From the NCBI RefSeq assembly GCF_900184225.1, contig NZ_FXWZ01000002.1, forward strand, positions 1,090,054 to 1,154,053: a stretch of 64,000 bases of DNA, written 5' to 3'. Positions within the stretch are counted from its first letter, which is position 1. Each line of letters begins with the position of its first letter. Positions 16,185 to 23,913 of the stretch are shown in pieces. The stretch comes from Brevibacterium ihuae. GTDB taxonomy: Bacteria > Actinomycetota > Actinomycetes > Actinomycetales > Brevibacteriaceae. The notes beneath the pieces are model-generated. The model did no database searches. It had not been told where the DNA came from and saw only the letters and a list, made by a program, of their open reading frames with translations. The translations under genes were made by a program, and so were the position numbers.

Positions 16185-16925
16185 ATGACGACCGGAACCC
16201 GACGCCGAGCCACCCCGGCCGCTGGACCGGGACCCGCCCAGCAGACGCTCCTGCGAGCCGAGTCCGCCTCGCGATCCTTCGGCGAGGTCCGCGCGCTCGT
16301 CGACGCGGACTTGACGATCGACGGCGGTGAGTCGGTGGCGATCATGGGACCGAGCGGTTCGGGCCAGACGACTCTCCTCCACGTGCTCGCCGGCATCAAC
16401 ACCGCCGATCGCGGGCGGGTCCTCCTGCGCGGCCCGCACTCCGAGGACTGGGACGACATCGCAGCGCTCTCCGACGACGAGCGGTCGGCGCTGCGCCTCC
16501 GCCGCTTCGGATTCGTCTTCCAGCAGGGATTCCTCCTCCCCGAGCTCACCGCCGAGGAGAACGTCGCCCTCCCGCTCCTGCTCACGGGCGCAGGCCGGGC
16601 GCCGAGCCGCGATGCGGCTCTCGCCGGGCTCGACGCGGTGGGCCTCGGCGGTCTCGGGAACCGACGGATCGGTCGGCTGTCCGGCGGGCAGGTGCAGCGG
16701 GTCGCGATCGCGCGCGCCCTCATCGCCGACCCGAGCATGGTGTTCGCCGACGAGCCCACCGGCTCCCTCGACTCGCACACCGCCGCGTCCGTGCTCGATC
16801 TTCTCCTCGACGCGGCCGCCACCCCGGGCCGGGCACTCGTCGTCGTCACCCACGACCCGCAGGTCGCCGCCCGCTGCGACCGGGTCGTGCGCCTGCGCGA
16901 CGGTCGGATCGAGGAGTCGTCATGA
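16185..16925 (+). CDS. ABC transporter ATP-binding protein with Walker A Lys replaced by Gln
   Basis: LolD/MacB-like ATPase of 246 residues, as found beside FtsX-type permeases in peptide-stress modules. Q-loop FVFQQG, signature LSGGQVQRVAIARAL (165-179), Walker B VFADEP (186-191) and H-loop VTHD are normal. Walker A reads GPSGSGQT (55-62): the invariant lysine is glutamine (CAG at 16365-16367, one change from AAG). This should abolish or strongly impair ATP hydrolysis. The start at 16185 has aggaaagga upstream. The stop overlaps the permease start as ATGA. Confidence 0.88.
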   Translation: MTTGTRRRATPAAGPGPAQQTLLRAESASRSFGEVRALVDADLTIDGGESVAIMGPSGSGQTTLLHVLAGINTADRGRVLLRGPHSEDWDDIAALSDDERSALRLRRFGFVFQQGFLLPELTAEENVALPLLLTGAGRAPSRDAALAGLDAVGLGGLGNRRIGRLSGGQVQRVAIARALIADPSMVFADEPTGSLDSHTAASVLDLLLDAAATPGRALVVVTHDPQVAARCDRVVRLRDGRIEESS

Positions 16926-18096
16926 GTCCCGTCGCCCTCTGGATCCTCATCCGTCCGCGCCCCGGCGAGGCCGCGCTCGGTAGGCTGCAGCTCCTCGCCA
17001 CGACGATGACCGCGGTGTTCTCCTTCACCGTCGTCATGCTCTCCGCCGCCGCGCTGCGCGCCCCCACCGACGAGGTCGGGTACCTGCTGCTCGCCGCCGC
17101 GCCGCCGGCCGTCCTCCTCGTCCCCCTCCTCGGCCTCGGCACCGCCTCGGCGCGGCTGACCGCGCGCAGTCGCGAGGAGCGGCTCGCCGGTCTGCGGCTG
17201 CTCGGTGCCCGCAGCGCCGCAGTGCGCGCGATCGCCGCCGCCGAGGTGCTCGTCACCGCCGTGCTCGGCACGCTCCTCGGCGCGGCGATCGCGTTCCTCC
17301 TGCCGTACCCGCTCGCTCTGCTCTCCCTCCACGGAGCACCTCTCACCCCCGAGCTGCTCCACCTGCCGTGGTGGGTCCGGGCCGCCGTCGTCGCCGTCCT
17401 CGTCGGACTCGCGGCGGTGATGACCGCACTCGGGCTCGCCGGCCCGTTCGTCATCGCCCGCGTCGCCCGTCGTCGGGCGGCCCGCACCTCGGACGCCGTG
17501 CACCTCGTCGCCGCCCGCAGCGTGCTCGACGACCCGCGCGAGGCGTGGCGGCAGGTCTCGACGACCCGCGCGAGGCGTGGCGGCAGGTGTCCGCGCTCGG
17601 GCTCGCCGCGTTCGTGCTCATCCCCGCCGGCTGTCTGCTCGGCTACCTGCAGGTCATCGAGAACAGCGAGAGCCGCGCGATCATGACCGCCGATCAGCTG
17701 CTCGTGTTCGGCGATGCCCGCACCCTGCTCGCGCTCCTCGTCCTCATGGCGTTCCTCGTCGTCGCCTGCCAGGTGGCGATCACGCAGACCGCCGCGGTGC
17801 TCGAGCGCCGGGAGCTCTACGTCGCCCTCGACCGGATCGGGATGCCGCGGCGGGAGCTCGAGCGGGCGAGGCGCGGGCGCGTGACGATGCCGGCGATCGT
17901 GGCAGTGGTCGGCGCGGCGACCGCGGCGTCGATCGTGGGCGTCGTCCTCGTGTTCGTCGCCCTCGTCATGGCGCCGGGGCACGTCGCGGGCATCGTCGTG
18001 ATCCTGGGATTCGGACTGCTGCTCGTCCACGGCGGAGTGGTGGTGGCGACCCCAGTCACGCGCAGGGTGCTCGCAGCCCCGGACCGCGGAGAATGA
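16922..18096 (+). pseudogene. FtsX-like ABC permease, frameshifted by a 32-bp tandem duplication
   Basis: The first frame (16922 onward) encodes an FtsX-like membrane protein as far as ...SVLDDPREAWRQVS, then turns into arginine-rich nonsense and stops at 17686. The second frame resumes with the same DDPREAWRQVS and continues ALGLAAFVLIPAGCLLG... through further membrane helices to 18096. The switch coincides with a 32-bp tandem repeat at 17525-17588; deleting one unit restores a protein of about 380 residues. The ATGA overlap with the ATPase gene shows an original operon. It would have been the membrane half of the exporter. Confidence 0.87.
17525..17588. repeat. 32-bp tandem duplication in the permease gene
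   Basis: Two exact adjacent copies (17525-17556 and 17557-17588) begin ctcgacgacccgcgcgaggc. The unit length of 32 is not divisible by three and causes the frameshift. Confidence 0.93.
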
Positions 18097-18220
18097 GCTC
18101 GGCGGGGGCACCCGACCCGCCGCCGGCGCTGTCCCGGTGAATCGACAGCGTCGGCTCCACCCGCCCGGGCACGCACAGGGCTAGGGTGGACTCACCATTG
18201 CGGCCACGAGAGGGGACGGC

Positions 18221-18436
18221 ATGTCCGGGATCCGACGACGTCCCTGGGCCGTGTGGGTCACCATCGGGGTGCTCACCGCGCTCGGAGCATGGCTGGTGAT
18301 CGGCAGCCTGTTCGGGACGACCGCGAACTCCCCCATCGCCGGAGGCGGTCAGATCGTCGTAGCGATCATCGGAGCGCTCGCCCTTCTCGCGGCGGCCGCC
18401 CTCACCTGGCGGGTCATCGCACGCACCCGGCGGTGA
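18221..18436 (+). CDS. Small two-helix membrane protein
   Basis: Protein of 71 residues with two predicted transmembrane helices (VWVTIGVLTALGAWLVIGSLF and IVVAIIGALALLAAAALTW) joined by a short Gly/Asn loop, and basic ends. I recognise no family. The ATG at 18221 is preceded by gagagggga, and CTAGGGT about 40 bp upstream may be its -10. It follows the broken permease by 124 bp and converges on the response regulator gene, so it is probably monocistronic. Confidence 0.6.
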   Translation: MSGIRRRPWAVWVTIGVLTALGAWLVIGSLFGTTANSPIAGGGQIVVAIIGALALLAAAALTWRVIARTRR

Positions 18437-18439
18437 TCC

Positions 18440-19069
18440 TCACCCTCCATCGCCCAGCAGCCCGTGCCGCCGGGCTGCGGCCACCGCGGCAGTGCGCGAC
18501 TCGACTCCGAGCTTGCCGAACGCATGGACGAGGTGCGTCTTCACCGTGGCCTCCGAGACGAACAGCCGGCGGGCGATCTCCCTGTTCGCCAGACCCTCGG
18601 CCACGAGGCGGAGCACGTCGAGCTCCCGGTCGCTGAGCTGGGGCACCCCGGCGGCCATCCGGTCCACCACTCGGCGTTCGAGGTCGGGGGCCAGCACCAG
18701 TCGTCCGGCGGTCGCGTCGACGATCCCGGCGACGATCGCCGACGACTCGGCATCCTTGAGCAGGTATCCGGCGGCGCCGGCGAGCACCGCCCGGGCGATG
18801 TCGGAATCGTTGTCGTACGTCGTGAGGATGAGCACCGCCGGCCGCGGGCCGCGCTGCCGCAGCGCACGGGTGACGCCGACGCCGTCGATGCCCTCGCCCA
18901 ATCGCAGGTCGCACAGCACGACGTCCGGGTCGAGCTCCGCGGCGAGCTCGATCGCCTCGGCACCCGAGCTCGCCGTCCCGACGATCGCCAGTTCGGGCTC
19001 GCCGCCGAGCAGCGCGGTCAGTCCGCTGCGCACCACCGGATGGTCGTCGACGATGAGGACGGTGATCAT
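18440..19069 (-). CDS. NarL/LuxR-family response regulator
   Basis: Intact regulator of 209 residues: receiver (VLIVDDHPVVRSGLTALL; phospho-acceptor Asp in DVVLCDLRLG; YLLKDA) and LuxR HTH (LSDRELDVLRLVAEGLANREIARRLFVSEATVKTHLVHAFGKLGV). The start ATG overlaps the kinase stop as ATGA, so kinase and regulator are coupled. It is the last gene of the DUF2871-kinase-regulator operon. Targets are unknown; autoregulation of the DUF2871 operon is plausible. Confidence 0.92.
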   Translation of the reverse strand: MITVLIVDDHPVVRSGLTALLGGEPELAIVGTASSGAEAIELAAELDPDVVLCDLRLGEGIDGVGVTRALRQRGPRPAVLILTTYDNDSDIARAVLAGAAGYLLKDAESSAIVAGIVDATAGRLVLAPDLERRVVDRMAAGVPQLSDRELDVLRLVAEGLANREIARRLFVSEATVKTHLVHAFGKLGVESRTAAVAAARRHGLLGDGG

Positions 19070-20232
19070 CCCTCCCCCTCGATGTGCAGCGGCAGGTGGG
19101 CCGACAGCGCGGTGCCGGCGCCGGGTTCGCTCTCGACCGCCAGCCCGCCGCCGAGGTCGGTCAGCCGTTCGCGCAGAGCGCGCAAGCCGTAGCCGCCGGC
19201 CGGTCCCGGCGCCCGGACCCGGCCGGGGTCGAACCCGACCCCGTCGTCGACGATGTCGAGCCGCACGGTGTCCCCGGCCCGGACGAGCGCCACATGGAGT
19301 TCGGTCGGACGGGCATGCTGCCGCACGTTCGCCAGCGCCCCCTGCGCGACCCGCAGAAGCGCGACCTCGACACCGGTCGGCAGCGCCGGCAGCTGCGGAT
19401 CGACGTGGACCGTCGCCGCCGCGCCGTTCGCCGCGGCGGTCTCGTCCGCCAGCCGGCGCAGCGGCTCGGCGAGACCGCCGGCGGCGACGTCCGGCGGAGC
19501 CAGCGCGTACACCACCCGGCGGGCCTCGGCGAGCTGGTCGGCGGCGGTGGTCTCGATCTGCTCGAGCAGCTCCGCCTCGCGATCGCGGTCCTCTGCACGT
19601 CGGGCCGCCCGGGCCAGCAGGACGATCGAGCTGAAGCCCTGGGCCAGGGTGTCGTGGATGTCGTGGGCGAGCCGGGCCCGCTCGGCCTGGACGCCGGCCT
19701 CCCGCTGGGCCCGGTCGGTGGCCTCCTGGGCGGCGAGCACCTCGTCGAGCAGCCGGGCGTGCTCGGCGGCCTCGTACTCGAAGCGCAGCGCCGCCCGCGC
19801 GATGCCGATCGCGACGGACGCGCCCACCAGGGGCCCGAGCACCGCGCCCGGTGATTCGTTGCCTCCCATCGCCAGGGCGGTGACGATGGCGGCCAGGGTG
19901 ACCGCGGTGAGCACGAGGGCGGTGAGCAGGGGCAGCACCGCCGCCGCGAGCAGCCAGAGCGGGAAGGCGACCCAGAGGAACTCCGGGGCGTGGAGGATGA
20001 GGAACACCACCCCGGCGAACAGCGCGCCGATCCAGGTCGCCAGACCGACGCGACCCAGCCGCGGATGCAGGACGAGCCCCGAGAGGAACACCGCACCCAC
20101 CACGGCGGCGACTGCCACGACGGGCCACGCCGCCCCACGGACGACGGCGAGCACGGTGGCCAGACCGAGCAGTCCGATGAACAGCACGGCCTGGCCCAGA
20201 CGCAGCCACTGCGAGGCGGACCAGCGGGTCAC
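19066..20232 (-). CDS. Sensor histidine kinase (HisKA_3/HATPase)
   Basis: Kinase of 388 residues. About five to six N-terminal membrane helices are followed by a coiled segment, the HisKA_3 motif ERARLAHDIHDTLAQGFSSIVLLARAA with its phospho-acceptor His, and an HATPase domain (ANVRQHA; DDGVGFD; GGYGLRALRERLTDLGGGLAVES). The GTG at 20232 overlaps the DUF2871 stop (GTGA). Intact, in contrast to the kinase at 14897-15973. The membrane sensor has no extracytoplasmic domain of note, so it probably senses within the bilayer or through DUF2871. Confidence 0.91.
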   Translation of the reverse strand: MTRWSASQWLRLGQAVLFIGLLGLATVLAVVRGAAWPVVAVAAVVGAVFLSGLVLHPRLGRVGLATWIGALFAGVVFLILHAPEFLWVAFPLWLLAAAVLPLLTALVLTAVTLAAIVTALAMGGNESPGAVLGPLVGASVAIGIARAALRFEYEAAEHARLLDEVLAAQEATDRAQREAGVQAERARLAHDIHDTLAQGFSSIVLLARAARRAEDRDREAELLEQIETTAADQLAEARRVVYALAPPDVAAGGLAEPLRRLADETAAANGAAATVHVDPQLPALPTGVEVALLRVAQGALANVRQHARPTELHVALVRAGDTVRLDIVDDGVGFDPGRVRAPGPAGGYGLRALRERLTDLGGGLAVESEPGAGTALSAHLPLHIEGEG

Positions 20233-20663
20233 ACGGCCACGCCCTCGGGGACCTCGGCGGTCTTCAGCGCCCGCCGCACGATGACGAAGAGGAACACGAG
20301 CGCGCCGGCGGTGATCATGTGCCCGAGGCCGGCGATGCCCGACCACATCGGTGAGGCGGCGAACTCCACGCCGAAGGCCTGGAGGCTGCCCTTGACGATC
20401 ATCACTCCGAACGTCAGGCCGACGCCGACGTTCCACAGGATCACGAACAGCGTCGTGCGCTTCTCGGCGGTTCCGAAGACCTTCGCGATGCTCAGCACGA
20501 CGAGCAGGATGGTCATGCCCAGAGCCAGGGCGTGGGTGTGAGCGGTGGACAGCTGGGTGGCTCCGTCGTACTCGGCGAACTTGGTGACCTCGCGCCAGTA
20601 GACTCCGGACGCGAGTCCCAGGATCGCCCAGACGACTGCGGAGCGGAAGATGATTCTCAACAT
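20229..20663 (-). CDS. DUF2871 membrane protein
   Basis: Protein of 144 residues with four hydrophobic helices and the DUF2871 pattern (GVYWREVTKF, THAHALALGM with its His pair, GLGHMITAGALVFL). Conserved histidines within membrane segments resemble haem- or metal-binding families, but no role is established. It is first in an operon with a two-component system whose genes overlap by 4 bp, so it is either the sensor partner or the regulated output. Confidence 0.82.
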   Translation of the reverse strand: MLRIIFRSAVVWAILGLASGVYWREVTKFAEYDGATQLSTAHTHALALGMTILLVVLSIAKVFGTAEKRTTLFVILWNVGVGLTFGVMIVKGSLQAFGVEFAASPMWSGIAGLGHMITAGALVFLFVIVRRALKTAEVPEGVAV

Positions 20664-20743
20664 GTCTTCACCCTAGGAATGCGGCCTGCCGACCGGCGAC
20701 CGCGCGACATCCATCGTTCGGTGGATGCGATCTGCCGAAGGGG

Positions 20744-20817
20744 TGCCCCCAGCGGGACTCGAACCCGCACTGAACCGATTTTAAGTCGGCTGCCTCTGCC
20801 GATTGGGCTATAGGGGC
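20744..20817 (-). tRNA. tRNA-Leu(UAA), short variable arm
   Basis: 74 nt. The acceptor stem GCCCCTA/TGGGGGC, a D arm, anticodon stem GCCGA/TCGGT with loop CTTAAAA (anticodon TAA), a 5-nt variable loop and T arm GCGGG-TTCGAGT-CCCGC all fold. The discriminator base is A. CCA is not fully encoded (CC only). A UAA anticodon normally means leucine, whose tRNAs usually have a long variable arm; this one does not. Confidence 0.85.
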
Positions 20818-20923
20818 GCATACTCCCGGGGTGCACCGTCGCGCACCGAGCCGGTGGTTTCAGCCTACACAGGGACTCGATTCCGCGTCGCGACCGCGAC
20901 CGGGTCCGCCGCCGCCGAATGCA

Positions 20924-20959
20924 CTGCGCCCCGCCTCGGAGGTCCGAGACGGGGCGCAG
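20924..20959 (-). terminator. Terminator downstream of the NDH-2 gene
   Basis: A 17-bp stem runs from ctgcgccccgcctcgga (20924-20940) to tccgagacggggcgcag (20943-20959), with one mismatch and a tiny loop. It lies 36 bp past the ndh stop. Confidence 0.65.
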
Positions 20960-20994
20960 CGGCTGCGGTCACCAGGACCGCGTGCCGAGAGCGA

Positions 20995-22383
20995 TCAGTG
21001 CGCCGGGGCCGGGATCGGCTTGTCGGCCTTTTTGGGCGCCGGCTTCGAGTTCGCGGCCTCGACGAACGCCTTGCGCGGCACATCGAGATCCTTGAGCGGC
21101 ATCGAGTCGCGTCCGAACACGAGGTTGAGCGCCCAGTTGCCGAAGACCCGGGCCTTGCGATCGACGGTCGGGATCGCGTAGCCGTGGTAGCCGCGGTGCA
21201 TGAGCCAGGCGAGCAGTCCGCGCGCCTCGAAGTTGCCCATCTGCGACACGCCCTTGTACGGGCCGAGCCCGGCGACCGAGCCGATGGTCTTGTGGAAGTA
21301 CTGCTGGAACTCGGTCTCCCCGCGCAGCGCGGCGAGCAGGTTCGCGGCGAGCACCGGAGCCTGGCGCACCGCGTGCTGGGCGTTGGGCACACAGAATCCG
21401 CCGACGCCGCCGCCGGACAGATCCGGCACCGCGGCGTTGTCGCCGGCGGCCCAGGCGCCGTCGACGACGCCCTCGTCACCCTCGACCCGGAGGTCGGCGC
21501 GCACCGTGACCCGGCCGCGCTCGTCGAGCGGGAGGTCCGAGTCGACGAGGACCGGGTTGGCCTTGACGCCGGCGCTCCACACGATGGTGTCGGCGTCGAA
21601 CTCCTCGCCGTTCGAGAGCTTGCAGTGCTTGTCGGTGCAGTCCTCGAGGAAGGTCTCGAGGTAGACGTCGATCCCGCGCTCGCGCAGGTGGTCGACGACC
21701 CAGCGGGCCTGGGCCTCGCCGACCTCGGGCATGACGCGGTCCATCGCCTCGACGAGGACGAAGCGGACGTCGGCCTCGGTGAGGGTCTCGTACTGGCTCA
21801 CGGCGGCGCGGGCGAGGTCCTCGAGCTCGGCGAGGGCCTCGATGCCGGCGAAGCCGCCGCCGACGAACACGAAGGTCAGCGCGCGACGACGCTCGTCGTC
21901 GTTCTCCATGAGGGAGGCCTCGCCGATGCGGTTGAGGACGTGGTCACGCAGCGCGACGGCCTCCTCGATGCGCTTGAGGCCGATGGCCTCCTCGGCGACG
22001 CCCGGGATCGGCAGGGTGCGGGCCACGGATCCGGCGGCGAGCACGATCTGGTCGTAGTCGAGCTCGAACGGCTCGTCACCCTCGGGCTCGACGACGACGA
22101 ACTTCGCGGCGTGGTCGATGCGGGTCACCGCACCGGTGATGACCTCGGCGCCCTTGAGGTTGCGGCGCAGCGGCACGACGGCGTGGCGCGGCTCGATGTT
22201 GCCGCCGGCGACCTCCGGCAGGAAGGGCTGGTAGGTCATGTACGGGTTCGGGTCGACGACGGTGACCGTCGCCTCGCCCCGCCCAAGGTTCTTGAGCAGG
22301 TTCTGAGCAGCGAGCAGGCCCACGGAGCCGCCGCCGACGATGAGGATACGAGGACGCAGTTTGCTGTTTCTGATCAAAGCCAT
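20995..22383 (-). CDS. ndh: Type II NADH dehydrogenase (NDH-2)
   Basis: FAD enzyme of 462 residues that passes electrons from NADH to quinone without pumping protons, at the inner face of the membrane. The N-terminal FAD-binding GGGSVGLLAAQ, the NADH-binding VFVGGGFAGIEALAELEDLA and the FAD-contact WAAGDNA are present. The quinone-site region AQHAVRQAPVLAANL and the amphipathic C-terminal membrane anchor (ARGLLAWLMHRGYHG) fit NDH-2. The tail is Lys/Pro rich. The ATG at 22383 follows a TAGCAT box by 6 nt, so the mRNA is probably leaderless. Confidence 0.9.
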   Translation of the reverse strand: MALIRNSKLRPRILIVGGGSVGLLAAQNLLKNLGRGEATVTVVDPNPYMTYQPFLPEVAGGNIEPRHAVVPLRRNLKGAEVITGAVTRIDHAAKFVVVEPEGDEPFELDYDQIVLAAGSVARTLPIPGVAEEAIGLKRIEEAVALRDHVLNRIGEASLMENDDERRRALTFVFVGGGFAGIEALAELEDLARAAVSQYETLTEADVRFVLVEAMDRVMPEVGEAQARWVVDHLRERGIDVYLETFLEDCTDKHCKLSNGEEFDADTIVWSAGVKANPVLVDSDLPLDERGRVTVRADLRVEGDEGVVDGAWAAGDNAAVPDLSGGGVGGFCVPNAQHAVRQAPVLAANLLAALRGETEFQQYFHKTIGSVAGLGPYKGVSQMGNFEARGLLAWLMHRGYHGYAIPTVDRKARVFGNWALNLVFGRDSMPLKDLDVPRKAFVEAANSKPAPKKADKPIPAPAH

Positions 22384-22389
22384 AACCTC

Positions 22390-22395
22390 ATGCTA
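22390..22395 (-). promoter_or_regulatory. -10 box for a leaderless ndh transcript
   Basis: TAGCAT on the minus strand ends 6 nt before the ndh ATG; no Shine-Dalgarno is seen. Confidence 0.45.
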
Positions 22396-22415
22396 TCGCT
22401 CTGTGAAAAGTTTCA

Positions 22416-23912
22416 CTACCGCGTCCCGGGGGCGTCCCCGCCGGTGCCCTCCGGGTCGTCGGGAGGCTGTCGCACCGCCTGCGCGGAGTCCTCCTCCGGG
22501 TCCGCCGGGTCCGGATCCCCGGCGTCGGGCGGGCCCGCGTCCGAGGTGCCCGCCGCCGCGGCGACCGGCGCAACGCGGGCGGCCCGCCGCGCGCGGACGA
22601 GGCCGCTGCCGAGCAGTCCAGCCGCGACCGCTCCGCCGAGGACGAGCACCACAGGTCCGAGCACCGGGCCGCGCGGACTCGCGACCGCGGCGGACTCCTC
22701 GGCGGCGCTGGACTCCGCGGTACCGGACGGGCCGGCCTCCGCCGCGTCCTCGGGAGCCGGGGCGCGCCGGTGCATCTCCACCCAGTCGGCGAGCGCATCC
22801 GCCGCGACCGGCACCTCGGGGGGCGGACCGGATTCGAGGGCGGTGACCGGCTGCACGCGGCCCCACCCGACGATCGGGTCGGGTGACCCCGGGGTGCTGC
22901 GGCCGTCGTGGCCGGGCACCGCGGTGGCCGTCGAGGTCAGGGCGGCGACGACCTCGTCCGCGCTGAGATCGGGATCCGCGCTGCGCAGGAGCGCGACGAT
23001 CCCGGAGATCACCGGGGCGGCGAAGGAGCAGCCGGCCGCCTGGGCGTAGCCGCCGGTGTAGTACGGCACGGGGATGTCCTCGGCCGGCCCCATGAGGTCG
23101 ACGGCGGTGCCCGGCGCGGTGGACGGCGGTCGGATCCGGCCGTCCTTCCCGAGGCCGCCGACCCCGACGACCCCGGGGACCGTCGACGGCGACCACGCCT
23201 GGGTGGCGCCCTGCGAGCTGTTGCCGACGCACGCGACGACGACGACGTCCTTGCTGTAGGCGTACGCGAAGGCCTCGTCCCACGCCTCCGGCCACGCCGG
23301 ATCGTCCCAGCCGAGCGACATGTTGATGACCTGCGCACCGTTGTCCACCGACCACCGGATCGCCTCGGCGGCCTGCTCCCGCGAGGACCGGGCGCCCTCG
23401 GGCAGACCGGAGCCGAGCCACATCGACGCGGAGAGGATCTCGGCGTCCGGGGCCACCCCCGTCGGGCCGGTTCCGTCCCCGGTGCCGGCGATGACCCCGG
23501 CCACCGCGGTTCCGTGATGCCGGTTCGCCTCGGGCCCGATCGGCGTGCGGCCGTCGGTGCCCGACCCGCTGAAGTCCTGGGACGCGCGGACGACGTCGGT
23601 GAGGTTCTCGTGCGAATCGTCGACTCCCGAGTCGATGACGGCCACGGTCACGCCCTCGCCGGTGGTGCGGTCCCACAGCGCGTCGATCCCGTACTCCTCG
23701 ATGAACCACTGCCCCGGTCCGGCCGCCGGGCCGTCTGCGGGCTCTGGCCCGGCGGTGTCCGCGGGGCTCGGCGCGGGGTCGACGGGCGGGCCGACCTGGG
23801 CATGCCCCGCCGTGGGCGCGCCCCACGCGAGCGCGAGCGCGCACGCCCCGGCGATCACCCCGGGGAGCCGGGAGCGGCCGGTGCCGCGCCGCTGCGGTCG
23901 TCCCGTCCGCAT
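22416..23912 (-). CDS. Mycosin-like S8 (subtilisin) serine protease, secreted and membrane-anchored
   Basis: The order is signal peptide (residues 15-38, ending AGHAQ), S8 domain with Asp in AVIDSGVDD (D94), His in HHGTAVAG (H133), oxyanion Asn in GNSS (N231) and nucleophile in GCSFAAP (S296), then a Pro/Ala/Glu spacer, one transmembrane helix (PVVLVLGGAVAAGLLGSGLV) and an acidic tail. This is the layout of the type VII-secretion mycosins, but no ESX gene lies in this window. I chose the ATG at 23912; a GTG at 23927 overlapping ppx is possible. It ends with TAG followed directly by TGA. Confidence 0.85.
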   Translation of the reverse strand: MRTGRPQRRGTGRSRLPGVIAGACALALAWGAPTAGHAQVGPPVDPAPSPADTAGPEPADGPAAGPGQWFIEEYGIDALWDRTTGEGVTVAVIDSGVDDSHENLTDVVRASQDFSGSGTDGRTPIGPEANRHHGTAVAGVIAGTGDGTGPTGVAPDAEILSASMWLGSGLPEGARSSREQAAEAIRWSVDNGAQVINMSLGWDDPAWPEAWDEAFAYAYSKDVVVVACVGNSSQGATQAWSPSTVPGVVGVGGLGKDGRIRPPSTAPGTAVDLMGPAEDIPVPYYTGGYAQAAGCSFAAPVISGIVALLRSADPDLSADEVVAALTSTATAVPGHDGRSTPGSPDPIVGWGRVQPVTALESGPPPEVPVAADALADWVEMHRRAPAPEDAAEAGPSGTAESSAAEESAAVASPRGPVLGPVVLVLGGAVAAGLLGSGLVRARRAARVAPVAAAAGTSDAGPPDAGDPDPADPEEDSAQAVRQPPDDPEGTGGDAPGTR

Positions 23913-23913
23913 C

